From positions 1 through 26,755 of the IMG/VR virus record IMGVR_UViG_3300046733_001533: a stretch of DNA of 26,755 nt; one strand, 5' to 3'. Within the stretch, counting starts at the first letter, position 1. Each line of letters starts with the position of its first letter. Source of the DNA: a virus. Made by a program: the position numbers and the translations under genes. Below the pieces are notes generated by a model. It was not told where the DNA came from and did no database searches. It saw nothing but the letters and a program-made list of their open reading frames with translations. Below, piece by piece: positions 17,216 through 24,422 of the stretch.

Positions 17216-18484
17216 TTAGTTTAAGTCAATTCGAGATCCATCTATATCTATAGCACCGGAACCTCCTGTTTTATTCGCGGATATCACGATATTATTTTTA
17301 GAATCAATGTCGATATCTGCATTCGTATCAATCTTAAAGGTAGAGTTCGACACAAGCGTCATATTACCAACAGAGTTTACAGTAAAGGTTCCGATCGCGG
17401 TTTGTGCAGTTGATCCGTTAACCACCGTCTTACTATCTAACACAATGTTCATATTGTAATGGCCGGTAATGTTAGTAGTACTATCGACGATTACATCCCT
17501 GATCTCGTTACCGCCGATCCGTGACGTGAAATTTTCTGCTACGTTAATACTACGCTCTTGATCAATTTCGATTAATTCATTCTGACCAATCTTACTCGTA
17601 CGTGTACCTTTAATATATTCTGTTTTGTCTCCCTCTACTTCGAGATGATAGTCACCCTTCACAAGAGTTTTCATATCACCATCAACTGTTAGATTTACGC
17701 TACCTTTCACATACATGTTCTTATTTCGAAAGGTAACCTCGTACTCATCACCAACAACAGTGACAGTTTTATCACCATTCGCTACAATCTCTTCATAAGT
17801 ACCAGAGGTATGATAGCGAGACAAGCGCTCGAGATCCGGCGTATCGTCGACTTCAATTACATGTCCCGATTGAGACTCTGTAACATGATTTGCAGGATAG
17901 ACTGGACCAATAATTTCTTTCAGCTTACGATTCTCCCAAGTACTTCTATTATAATAAGTATCGTCTTTATCCGGAGAGATTGATGTAACACGAGGAGGTA
18001 CCGCTGTTTCGATTGCTTCTTGTCGATTATCTTCTTTATTTGTATAAGGTTGAGCTACACTGTACTGCACACGCGATGGTCTTGGTGTATCAACTTCAGT
18101 GCCTACATACTCTGGTCGCGGATACACACCCTCAGGATCGTTAAATCCAGACTTTGTATCAGCAGTAAGACTACTTGTTGATGGTAACGTACCCATTATA
18201 AGAGGATCCTGAGCATTTGTACCATCACGAAAGAAGCCTACTACCCATGTTCCTTGTAATATACCAGTCGCTGATTGCCCTATACCAGTCATACTCGCTG
18301 AAGTAATTGGTAACATAACATGACTCCAAGGCAAATCTTCTGTAGAGATATGTTCCTTATTGTCAGTATGATAACCAAAACAACGAACCTTATATCGGCC
18401 CATCTCTTCTGGATCATGTATATCTTCGACCACACCAGTAAACCAGTGGAATCCTTTTCCGTATATAAAGTCTTCGCTATTCAT
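17216..18484 (-). CDS. 5: Baseplate hub / central spike protein gp5-like, without lysozyme domain
   Basis: A 422-residue protein (T4 gp5: 575 aa). Residues about 8-130 are the OB-fold domain seen in gp5 and VgrG (GKGFHWFTGVVEDIHDPEEM, LPWSHVMLPITSAS, GTWVVGFFRDG, DPLIMGTLPS). Residues about 205-422 are a needle-like beta-helix with short Val/Gly repeats (VVGDEYEV, YVKGSVNLTVDGD, LVKGDYHLEVEGD, YIKG). T4 gp5 has a lysozyme domain between these; here the connecting region (residues ~130-205) has no room for one and no visible catalytic motif. The trimeric needle punctures the outer membrane; a peptidoglycan-degrading activity must come from elsewhere. It follows gp27 by 2 nt, as expected for the (gp27-gp5)3 hub complex. 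Confidence 0.87.
   Translation of the reverse strand: MNSEDFIYGKGFHWFTGVVEDIHDPEEMGRYKVRCFGYHTDNKEHISTEDLPWSHVMLPITSASMTGIGQSATGILQGTWVVGFFRDGTNAQDPLIMGTLPSTSSLTADTKSGFNDPEGVYPRPEYVGTEVDTPRPSRVQYSVAQPYTNKEDNRQEAIETAVPPRVTSISPDKDDTYYNRSTWENRKLKEIIGPVYPANHVTESQSGHVIEVDDTPDLERLSRYHTSGTYEEIVANGDKTVTVVGDEYEVTFRNKNMYVKGSVNLTVDGDMKTLVKGDYHLEVEGDKTEYIKGTRTSKIGQNELIEIDQERSINVAENFTSRIGGNEIRDVIVDSTTNITGHYNMNIVLDSKTVVNGSTAQTAIGTFTVNSVGNMTLVSNSTFKIDTNADIDIDSKNNIVISANKTGGSGAIDIDGSRIDLN
17456..17471 (-). repeat. 16-bp exact repeat, copy inside gp5-like gene
   Basis: GTAATGGCCGGTAATG (plus strand) is repeated exactly at 16115-16130, just beyond the 360-aa gene stop. Here it encodes part of NITGHYN in the needle domain. 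Confidence 0.7.
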
Positions 18485-18486
18485 GT

Positions 18487-19839
18487 CTATATATTATCTA
18501 TATCGATCGAGAAAGAGTCACGCTTTACCTTAACATTCGTATAATACTTACCATCTTCGAATGTATGTATCGCTGAAGTGATTAAGTATTTACCTGATAA
18601 GTGCTCGTCCCATACATCTCGTGGATTCTTTTCGAGTAGATCTTGAAAGTTCTGAGGATCCATTGTACGCTGTAGCTTAAGCTCTATAACACGACCAGGA
18701 TTAAGACCCATGTCTCCGTGTAGTACTAATTCGTGCTGAGTCGTATCGAGTATCTCATGATATGCTCGTGTGACTCCTTGTGTCTGTGTACGTAAAGCAT
18801 TCATATTCTGTTGTGTACCATCGAATGCACCTGTATTCAGACTAATATACTCACTGTGAGCTTCTGCTAGCGTATCTATCTCCGTTGAGGCGGTTTGAAA
18901 GAAACGCGACAATACAGTCCCCTTTTCGAGACTATTGCTTTTACTCTTTAAATCTTTATTATAAGCATAATTATACTTCGTATATGTCTTATTCGTAAGA
19001 TCAAGAGAGTTATTATTCGATGCAAATGCTCCTGCTTGTCCCTGAAATACCTTACCAAGATTTAATTCTGAAGCGATTTCAAGTATCCGTGTACTTCTTT
19101 CAATATAATCTTGTTCTGTTTGAGCATTTTGACTGAAACCTGTAGTATGTATATAAGTTTCGTAGGGCTCTTGTGATATAAGGGATGTATATGAGGAGAG
19201 TTGTACCTTATTCCAGATCGTATGGAAGCAAAAGAATGGTGCAAGTGCTTCGTCGAAGGTTTTTGAAAGGAACCATGCCGCTGCTTTCAGAGGAGATTGT
19301 CTCGTAATGAGTCCTTTTGCGGTCGAAATAGGATCTCCGGTCAGCTGGAAGTTCTCTTCAGGCAGTTGACAGTCATTGACAAGGATCTTTCGAATCTCTT
19401 CCGAGGTTAATCCATTATATGATCGTGATATCTTACGAAAGGAGGATCCAAACGCGTGAGGAGCGATCGCTGAGAAGCTATACACCTGTGTATGCTGACC
19501 AGATCTTCCATAGACTGGATACTCCGTGACAAAGAATAGAAGATCAAGAGTTTCCGGTGCTTCGCTGTCTGTAAAGGTGGTCTTCCTTTCGACTTTAATC
19601 TGTACAGTCTCTTGACCAGTGATTGGAAATTTTTCGAAGAAGTTCGTTGAGTCTTTTACACTTAACTTTGCTATTACAGAGTGTGAATAAAGAGACTCGT
19701 TAAGGGAGAATTTCACTACGATTTGTTTAATATCGCGCTCTACACCAGCGTGATTTCGAAGTATGATCTCCTTACAGTTGAATCCCTCAGGAAACAGAGC
19801 CTCTTTTGTACCCTGTTCGAGTATATTTCGATTTGACAT
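18487..19839 (-). CDS. 27: Baseplate central hub protein gp27
   Basis: A 450-residue protein (T4 gp27: 391 aa) encoded directly between gp53 and the gp5-like gene. The N-terminal half has the tube-like beta features of hub proteins (VVKFSLNESLYSHSVIAKLS, FPITGQETVQIKVERK, FVTEYPVYGRSG). The middle carries the T4-type segment LTSEEIRKILVNDC and SPLKAAAWFLSKTFDEALAP. The C-terminus has HELVLHGDMGLNPGRVIELK and a YLITSAIHTFEDGKYYTNVK motif, common to gp27/GpD-type hubs, followed by KVKRDSF. Gp27 trimers join the tail tube to the gp5 spike. Its ATG lies 2 nt after the gp53 stop and lacks a Shine-Dalgarno, so it is probably coupled. Confidence 0.85.
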   Translation of the reverse strand: MSNRNILEQGTKEALFPEGFNCKEIILRNHAGVERDIKQIVVKFSLNESLYSHSVIAKLSVKDSTNFFEKFPITGQETVQIKVERKTTFTDSEAPETLDLLFFVTEYPVYGRSGQHTQVYSFSAIAPHAFGSSFRKISRSYNGLTSEEIRKILVNDCQLPEENFQLTGDPISTAKGLITRQSPLKAAAWFLSKTFDEALAPFFCFHTIWNKVQLSSYTSLISQEPYETYIHTTGFSQNAQTEQDYIERSTRILEIASELNLGKVFQGQAGAFASNNNSLDLTNKTYTKYNYAYNKDLKSKSNSLEKGTVLSRFFQTASTEIDTLAEAHSEYISLNTGAFDGTQQNMNALRTQTQGVTRAYHEILDTTQHELVLHGDMGLNPGRVIELKLQRTMDPQNFQDLLEKNPRDVWDEHLSGKYLITSAIHTFEDGKYYTNVKVKRDSFSIDIDNI

Positions 19840-19841
19840 AA

Positions 19842-20966
19842 TTAGGATTGAATAAGTTCTTTATACCTTTCAACAAACTCTTCAATGATGTTTGGACGTA
19901 TAATTCGTATTTTTCTTCTATCAAAGTTTAATTGCTCTTCGACTTCAATAATTGATACACTTGCTGATTGAGGATCAGGTCTATAAATTCCATAAGAGCC
20001 AGCCTCAAACGTATTACGATAAGTGTTTGAAATAAGATCGATTATATCGCCTTTCACAAAAGATCCACTATAATTAGGTGCATGATCTTCTAAACGGCCG
20101 CGGAAATAAGGTTCAATTTCTAATTCCGCAAGGTCATATTCTAAATTGAATGCCTGAAAGGCTGATATAATACTCTCTTCTTCGATATCAGCATCAAGGT
20201 AATATTTTGGAGCATTCTTTGCTTGAGCTATAACTTCTCGAGCATCAAACACAATATTTTGAAACTGGCTGGTGTAAAACAATTCATAATATTCAAGTGT
20301 GTCATATTGAATTTCTGTATCGCCCGCGTTAAAGTCTGTAAAGCGAATAAACGAGTCATACTGCAATGGTGCATGTCTTTCAGACCATTCGTATACTTCC
20401 TTATACCAGTTAAATTGATCAGATCCGGTGTAGCGCAATGTAAATTCTTCAGATTGAAAAAACGCAGGATTGCTTACGTCGTACAGCCAAAGCTGAAGAG
20501 TTTCGATATCATACTTGAGAATTTTAGCGCTGTTGCCATCTTTATCGACGATTTCAACATAGCTCAAATCTAAACCTGCTAAATAGTTTTTATGTTCAAT
20601 CTTGCTTTCGCCATTTACAAGCACTCTTGACTGGATTGGCACAATAATCGCAACAGAGTATTTACCATACTCCTGCTCAATCATCTCGCGAAACTGATTA
20701 TATTCGAGAGGCCACGAATTAAGACCTTCTTTAAGCGATTCATTTGCTACGAAGAATGTCCAATAATAATCAGGAGTACCATATAATCGACTTGAAACAG
20801 TGTCAGGTCTTTCACCATTCTTAATTTCGTAATAAGTATACGTTGAAGCATCATCGATTAGAACATCGTTTACATCGACATGACGATAGATATTTGTGAT
20901 ATCACTAATGACGCCATCACGAAGCGTATTATACTGAATCTTTGGAAACTGTTTAAAAAATGCCAT
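19842..20966 (-). CDS. 53: Baseplate wedge protein gp53
   Basis: A 374-residue protein. The N-terminus (FKQFPKIQYN) and a LysM-like segment at residues 46-77 (YEIKNGERPDTVSSRLYGTP, then DYYWTFFVANE) are the mark of gp53, which in T4 completes the wedge and lets wedges assemble round the hub. T4 gp53 is 196 aa, so this protein carries about 180 extra C-terminal residues (beta/acidic, ending FVERYKELIQS). Its ATG overlaps the end of the gp48-like gene by 1 nt and has the only strong Shine-Dalgarno in the window (AGGAGGAG, 5 nt upstream). Confidence 0.88.
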   Translation of the reverse strand: MAFFKQFPKIQYNTLRDGVISDITNIYRHVDVNDVLIDDASTYTYYEIKNGERPDTVSSRLYGTPDYYWTFFVANESLKEGLNSWPLEYNQFREMIEQEYGKYSVAIIVPIQSRVLVNGESKIEHKNYLAGLDLSYVEIVDKDGNSAKILKYDIETLQLWLYDVSNPAFFQSEEFTLRYTGSDQFNWYKEVYEWSERHAPLQYDSFIRFTDFNAGDTEIQYDTLEYYELFYTSQFQNIVFDAREVIAQAKNAPKYYLDADIEEESIISAFQAFNLEYDLAELEIEPYFRGRLEDHAPNYSGSFVKGDIIDLISNTYRNTFEAGSYGIYRPDPQSASVSIIEVEEQLNFDRRKIRIIRPNIIEEFVERYKELIQS

Positions 20967-21946
20967 TAATCTCCTCCTACGTTTTCTATATTTTTGCCAG
21001 CCGCGGCAGCTGGTGCGATTGTGCTCGGTTTACCATTTATAATTCCTCTTAAAGGATCGTCCTTTATAGTTAGCATATCATTTCGATTTAAAACTCTTGT
21101 CTCTTGGAATGATAAAGAAATGTCCACCTCAAGTGGAGCGTTATCACTAAAATACATATTCGCGCTTGAATTAAAGTTGGAATTGACAGCAGTTAAATAC
21201 GAAGACCAAATTCCAGGTATATAAGGATTCTCATCTCCGGTGCTCATATCGACAAACCGAACGGTCCATGGACATGGATAAGAAAGAAAGAGGTTTGAAG
21301 ATTCCGTATTTAAATCAGCATAAGAAAAATAACGGAATGTTTCGTGTATCTTTTGAATCATTTCAGCCTCTGGTTGGCTTTTTGCGATCAATTTAAAAGA
21401 GAATTCAAAGTTACGAATGCCATTGCCTTCAAAGCTTGTGTTAGTATTTGGATTGGATATCTTTCGTGATTTTAAAGAGGCGTAATCGCCGGCTGACGTA
21501 GGAGTAAGTTTTGCAGCAATCGCATCAATCGCATCCATAACACCACTTGCGCCAGAACTTAGCTTATCGGTTGCGGTTCCTCCACCTTCTGATACTTGTT
21601 GAGCTATTTTCGCGCCAATGCCTTCTAAGTTAATAGTGTTATAGCTCGATGTATCACCAATAGTAATACCCGATTGAACCGGAAGATATACTCGATGAAA
21701 ACCCGTGCCTGGTTTCTTTTTGCCATTTAGATTTCCAGGAGAAGGATTCCTTTCGTACGCGGTGAATTCAATAAGAGGTAAGTGGTCCGTTTGAGCTCTT
21801 ATATAAGGAGGGAATATTAAAGCAGCATTCCCTCCTCCTCCCGAACCTTGATCACTCGAACCTAAAAAATTGGTAAGAGTAGCTTTACCAGCTTTAAAAC
21901 CATCTTTAGCCCCACTTCGTATGTTTTTTATGATATCAATACTCAT
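20966..21946 (-). CDS. 48: Baseplate tail-tube cap/junction protein gp48-like
   Basis: A 326-residue protein (T4 gp48: 364 aa; gp54: 320 aa). It is the first gene of the leftward hub operon. A Gly-rich N-terminal segment is followed by IFPPYIRAQTDHLPLIEFTA and VYLPVQSGITIGDTSSYNTI. The C-terminal half (IRNFEFSFKLIAKSQPEAEM, SYPCPWTVRFVDM, LEVDISLSFQETRVLNR) has the tail-tube-like fold pattern shared by gp19, gp48 and gp54. In T4 gp48 sits on the gp27-gp29 hub and, with gp54, starts tube polymerisation. I prefer gp48 because a second tube-like protein is encoded on the other strand, but gp54 cannot be excluded. Its ATG lies 9 nt from a late promoter. Confidence 0.72.
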   Translation of the reverse strand: MSIDIIKNIRSGAKDGFKAGKATLTNFLGSSDQGSGGGGNAALIFPPYIRAQTDHLPLIEFTAYERNPSPGNLNGKKKPGTGFHRVYLPVQSGITIGDTSSYNTINLEGIGAKIAQQVSEGGGTATDKLSSGASGVMDAIDAIAAKLTPTSAGDYASLKSRKISNPNTNTSFEGNGIRNFEFSFKLIAKSQPEAEMIQKIHETFRYFSYADLNTESSNLFLSYPCPWTVRFVDMSTGDENPYIPGIWSSYLTAVNSNFNSSANMYFSDNAPLEVDISLSFQETRVLNRNDMLTIKDDPLRGIINGKPSTIAPAAAAGKNIENVGGD

Positions 21947-21954
21947 TATAAATA
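21947..21954 (+). promoter_or_regulatory. T4-type late promoter (TATAAATA), rightward, before gp4
   Basis: Perfect TATAAATA 20 nt before the gp4 ATG at 21975. With the leftward box it forms the palindrome TATAAATAGTATTTATA, so one site can start transcription in both directions. Confidence 0.8.
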
Positions 21955-21955
21955 G

Positions 21956-21963
21956 TATTTATA
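21956..21963 (-). promoter_or_regulatory. T4-type late promoter (TATAAATA), leftward, before gp48-like gene
   Basis: Perfect TATAAATA on the minus strand, one base from the rightward box, with CTATTTATA between it and the ATG at 21946. The expected transcript start is only a few nt before the start codon. Confidence 0.8.
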
Positions 21964-21974
21964 CAAATAAGTGC

Positions 21975-22421
21975 ATGAAATATTATAAAGGAAAATTTAA
22001 ACCTAAGAATTTGAAAAAGTACGAAGGAGATTTCTCTAACATAACGTATAGATCTCACTGGGAGAGACAGGCATTTAGGTGGTGCGACAATAATAAAGAT
22101 ATCGTTGGATGGAATAGTGAAGAGGTTATAGTTTCGTATAGATGTAAGACCGATGGAAAAATGCATAGGTATTTTATAGATCTTTTTATAAGGATGAAAG
22201 ACGGAAAGTGCTATTTAATAGAGATTAAACCGAAAAAACAAACTCAACCACCTAAAGAAAGATCACGTAAGACAAAAAAATACTTAAACGAAGTCATGAC
22301 TTACGTAAAAAACGTATCTAAATGGGAAGCAGCTACAGCTTGGGCATCGCGCAATGGAATGGCGTTTCAAGTGTGGAATGAAGATACTCTTAAATCGCTT
22401 GGTATAAAACTACTTACATAG
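21975..22421 (+). CDS. 4: Head completion nuclease gp4
   Basis: A 148-residue protein (T4 gp4: 150 aa), similar along its whole length to T4 gp4: YYKGKFKPKNLKKYEGDF (T4: YQGKFTPKNKQKYRGDW), YRSHWERQAFRWCD, WNSEEVIVSYRC, then the nuclease core. D69 (YFIDLFI), E83 and K85 (LIEIKPK) make a TnsA-like PD-(D/E)XK arrangement. A TPP-like KKQTQPP and a WNEDTLKSLGIK end complete the match. Gp4 acts on filled heads before tail joining. The ATG at 21975 is chosen because similarity begins there and it lies just after the late promoter; an in-frame TTG at 21870 lies inside the divergent gene. Confidence 0.95.
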   Translation: MKYYKGKFKPKNLKKYEGDFSNITYRSHWERQAFRWCDNNKDIVGWNSEEVIVSYRCKTDGKMHRYFIDLFIRMKDGKCYLIEIKPKKQTQPPKERSRKTKKYLNEVMTYVKNVSKWEAATAWASRNGMAFQVWNEDTLKSLGIKLLT

Positions 22422-22422
22422 T

Positions 22423-22430
22423 TATAAATA
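22423..22430 (+). promoter_or_regulatory. T4-type late promoter (TATAAATA) of the rightward tail operon
   Basis: Perfect TATAAATA beginning 1 nt after the gp4 stop, with GATTATATA before the ATG at 22440. It shares 17 identical bases with the gp25 promoter. Confidence 0.8.
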
Positions 22431-22439
22431 GATTATATA

Positions 22440-23027
22440 ATGGCAGTTTCATACATAGATAGATTACAAGCCCAGGCGTACAAGGCTGGAGTTGCAAAGA
22501 ATAGTGAGCAGTCTTTGGATTGGTTTAAACGCCAATTACAGGGCATGAAAACTATCAATCGTCAAAATCTTTTGAAGGATGATAATTTTAAGGCAAGAAC
22601 TCGTCCATTGTCTGGTCGTATGTTTCATTTTTTCTATGATCCCAAACACAAGAAAACACTTCCTTATTACGATAGATTCCCTTTAATTTTTATGGTAGAA
22701 AAGGCAAAAGGTGGTTTTTATGGATTAAACTTACACTATTTACCCCATAAACAACGCGCTCTTTTCTTTGATAGACTTACAGAGTATTCTACAAATAAAA
22801 AATACGATTTAACTACTCGCTTAAGACTATCGTATAATCTTTTAAAAGGTGCTTCTAAATTGAAGATGTTTGGCCCTTGTTTCAAACATTATTTAAGCGA
22901 GCATGTAAGATCACGTATGGTTGAGGTACCTGCCAGCGAATGGGAAACCGTTTTGTTTATGCCAACTGAAAACTTTAAGAAAAATAATAAGAATCAGGTT
23001 TGGTCTGATTCAAGGAAAGCAATCTAA
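22440..23027 (+). CDS. Conserved-looking 195-aa phage protein, function unknown
   Basis: A 195-residue basic protein in a tight operon with the tube-like gene (stop and next start overlap as TAATG). The middle has a distinctive block: MFHFFYDPKHKKTLPYYDRF, PLIFMVEKAKGGFYGLNLHY, LPHKQRALFFDRL. I associate this block with proteins found next to head-completion and tail genes in several large myophages, sometimes labelled DNA end protector (gp2), but I cannot confirm that name from the sequence. Aromatic, proline and histidine richness fits a compact virion or DNA-binding protein. T4 gp2 is longer (274 aa), and in T4 gene 2 lies next to gene 4, which is weak positional support. Confidence 0.75.
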   Translation: MAVSYIDRLQAQAYKAGVAKNSEQSLDWFKRQLQGMKTINRQNLLKDDNFKARTRPLSGRMFHFFYDPKHKKTLPYYDRFPLIFMVEKAKGGFYGLNLHYLPHKQRALFFDRLTEYSTNKKYDLTTRLRLSYNLLKGASKLKMFGPCFKHYLSEHVRSRMVEVPASEWETVLFMPTENFKKNNKNQVWSDSRKAI

Positions 23028-23710
23028 TGGGATTATTTACAGACATAGCATCAGCAGTTTCACCAGGATCAATCGATAGTTTTAAATCGACAATAGGTAA
23101 GCGTGGTGGATTAGCAAAAACAAATAGATTTGCGGTGTTTATGTCACCACCAGACCAGTCTTTGCTTAATATCGATTTACAAGACATTGCGATTAGCGCG
23201 ATCTCTGGCAATTTCAATGCTAAGTCATTAATAAATGACCCTCGCGATATTGGCTTATTGTGCGAAAGCTGTTCTATACCTGGAAGACAAATACAGACTA
23301 TGGAGCATTCGCACTTTAGGCAAGCGGTTAAAGTACCAAACAGCTATATTAATGAAGACGTGACCTTTTCGTTTCATTTAACAAATGACTATTATATGAA
23401 AAAGATGTTTGACAAATGGACTTCTTTAGTCATTAACCCTGACACTTTTAAAGTGAATTATGATTCTGTGTATAAAAGAGATGTTACAATACAGCAGCTA
23501 AACGAAAAAGATGTACCTGTCTATGGTATAACACTTAGAAACGCTTATCCCGTGACAGCAAATTCGATTGATTTGAATAATTCAAGTGAGAACACCACGC
23601 AGAAATTGTCAATCACTATGACGTATGAAGACTTTGTACCAGAAGGAGGATTGTCCTCATCTCTTTCTGGAATTAAAAACGCGATTGGAGGAATAACCAG
23701 ATTATTATAA
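23027..23710 (+). CDS. Tail-tube-like protein (gp19/gp54 family)
   Basis: A 227-residue protein with the tail-tube pattern: KTNRFAVFMSPP near residue 30, then LCESCSIPGRQIQTMEH, VTFSFHLTNDYYMKKMFDKW, a short loop (YDSVYKRDVTIQQLNEKDVP) and the C-terminal strand LSITMTYEDFVPEG. The tail after it (LSSSLSGIKNAIGGITRLL) resembles the extra end of T4 gp54. T4 gp19 has 163 aa and gp54 320 aa, so length does not decide. Its place in the hub assembly cluster beside the gp26-like and gp29-like genes favours a tube-initiator (gp54) role over the main tube subunit. An AAGGA about 10 nt before the ATG is a weak ribosome site. Confidence 0.8.
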   Translation: MGLFTDIASAVSPGSIDSFKSTIGKRGGLAKTNRFAVFMSPPDQSLLNIDLQDIAISAISGNFNAKSLINDPRDIGLLCESCSIPGRQIQTMEHSHFRQAVKVPNSYINEDVTFSFHLTNDYYMKKMFDKWTSLVINPDTFKVNYDSVYKRDVTIQQLNEKDVPVYGITLRNAYPVTANSIDLNNSSENTTQKLSITMTYEDFVPEGGLSSSLSGIKNAIGGITRLL

Positions 23711-23714
23711 TACT

Positions 23715-24422
23715 ATGCCATTACCAAAACTAGAAGCAAATAAATACCCGGCTGTAATACCATCAACAAATAAGACGATCGAGTTCCGTCCATTCCTCGT
23801 AAAAGAGGAAAAGATTCTTATGATTGCTCAAGAATCGAAGGATCCTTCGCAAATTTTTGAAGCGATGCAAGACATCATTAAAGCATGCACATTTGATAGT
23901 GTCGATGCAAGTGAATTAACCACGTATGATTTAGAATATCTTTTTCTTCAATTAAGAGCGAAGTCTGTAGGCGAAACTGCTAAGATTAAAATTAAATGTG
24001 AAGAGTGTGACGAGTATAACGAAGTTTCTATTAATTTACTTGATGCTAAGGTTGAATTTCCAGAAGATAAAGTAGATGAAAAGATTCAGCTAAGTGATAC
24101 CGTAGGAATTATTATGCGACCAATCACAATCGCTAAATCAGAATTTCTTTCAAAAAAAGGAGATGACGATACAGATGCACTTATTCACACAGTTATCGCT
24201 AGTATTGAATCAATATATGACGATAATGGTGTTTACCAAACGGATGATACATCTGAAGACGATTTAAAAGATTTTGTTGAGTCATTGTCTCGTGTACATT
24301 TAGAACTAATTCAAAAATACCTATCTGCGCAGCCTAAACTTAAGTTAAAAGTAGAATTTAAATGCAGCAAATGCGGACATGACAACGTTAGAATACTAGA
24401 AGGATTAGAGTCTTTTTTCTAA
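23715..24422 (+). CDS. 26: Baseplate hub assembly protein, gp26-like (T4_baseplate family)
   Basis: A 235-residue protein beginning FRPFLVKEEKILMIAQE at residues 24-40, followed by a helical part (SQIFEAMQDIIKACTF, LEYLFLQLRAKSVGE), as in the T4 baseplate-assembly (gp26-like) family. Two CxxC pairs (C95/C98 and C217/C220) suggest one zinc ribbon assembled from distant strands, each followed by a similar beta hairpin. These proteins help build the hub but are not major virion parts. The gene ends with TCT TTT TTC TAA, where the last bases are a -1 slippery heptamer; a fraction of ribosomes should continue into the -1 frame to 24607, giving a 297-aa product. The next gene is the tape measure. 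Confidence 0.82.
   Translation: MPLPKLEANKYPAVIPSTNKTIEFRPFLVKEEKILMIAQESKDPSQIFEAMQDIIKACTFDSVDASELTTYDLEYLFLQLRAKSVGETAKIKIKCEECDEYNEVSINLLDAKVEFPEDKVDEKIQLSDTVGIIMRPITIAKSEFLSKKGDDDTDALIHTVIASIESIYDDNGVYQTDDTSEDDLKDFVESLSRVHLELIQKYLSAQPKLKLKVEFKCSKCGHDNVRILEGLESFF
24413..24419 (+). promoter_or_regulatory. Canonical -1 slippery heptamer T TTT TTC
   Basis: Zero-frame codons are TCT TTT TTC followed by the TAA stop at 24420-24422. The heptamer fits X XXY YYZ exactly (X=Y=T, Z=C) in the right phase, and is followed after 5 nt by the start of a 13-bp stem. Both parts are as expected for programmed -1 frameshifting. Confidence 0.8.

Noticed and set aside
21870-21974. N-terminal extension of gp4 from a TTG
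   Set aside because: It would run through the divergent gp48 start and both promoters; similarity to T4 gp4 starts at the ATG at 21975.
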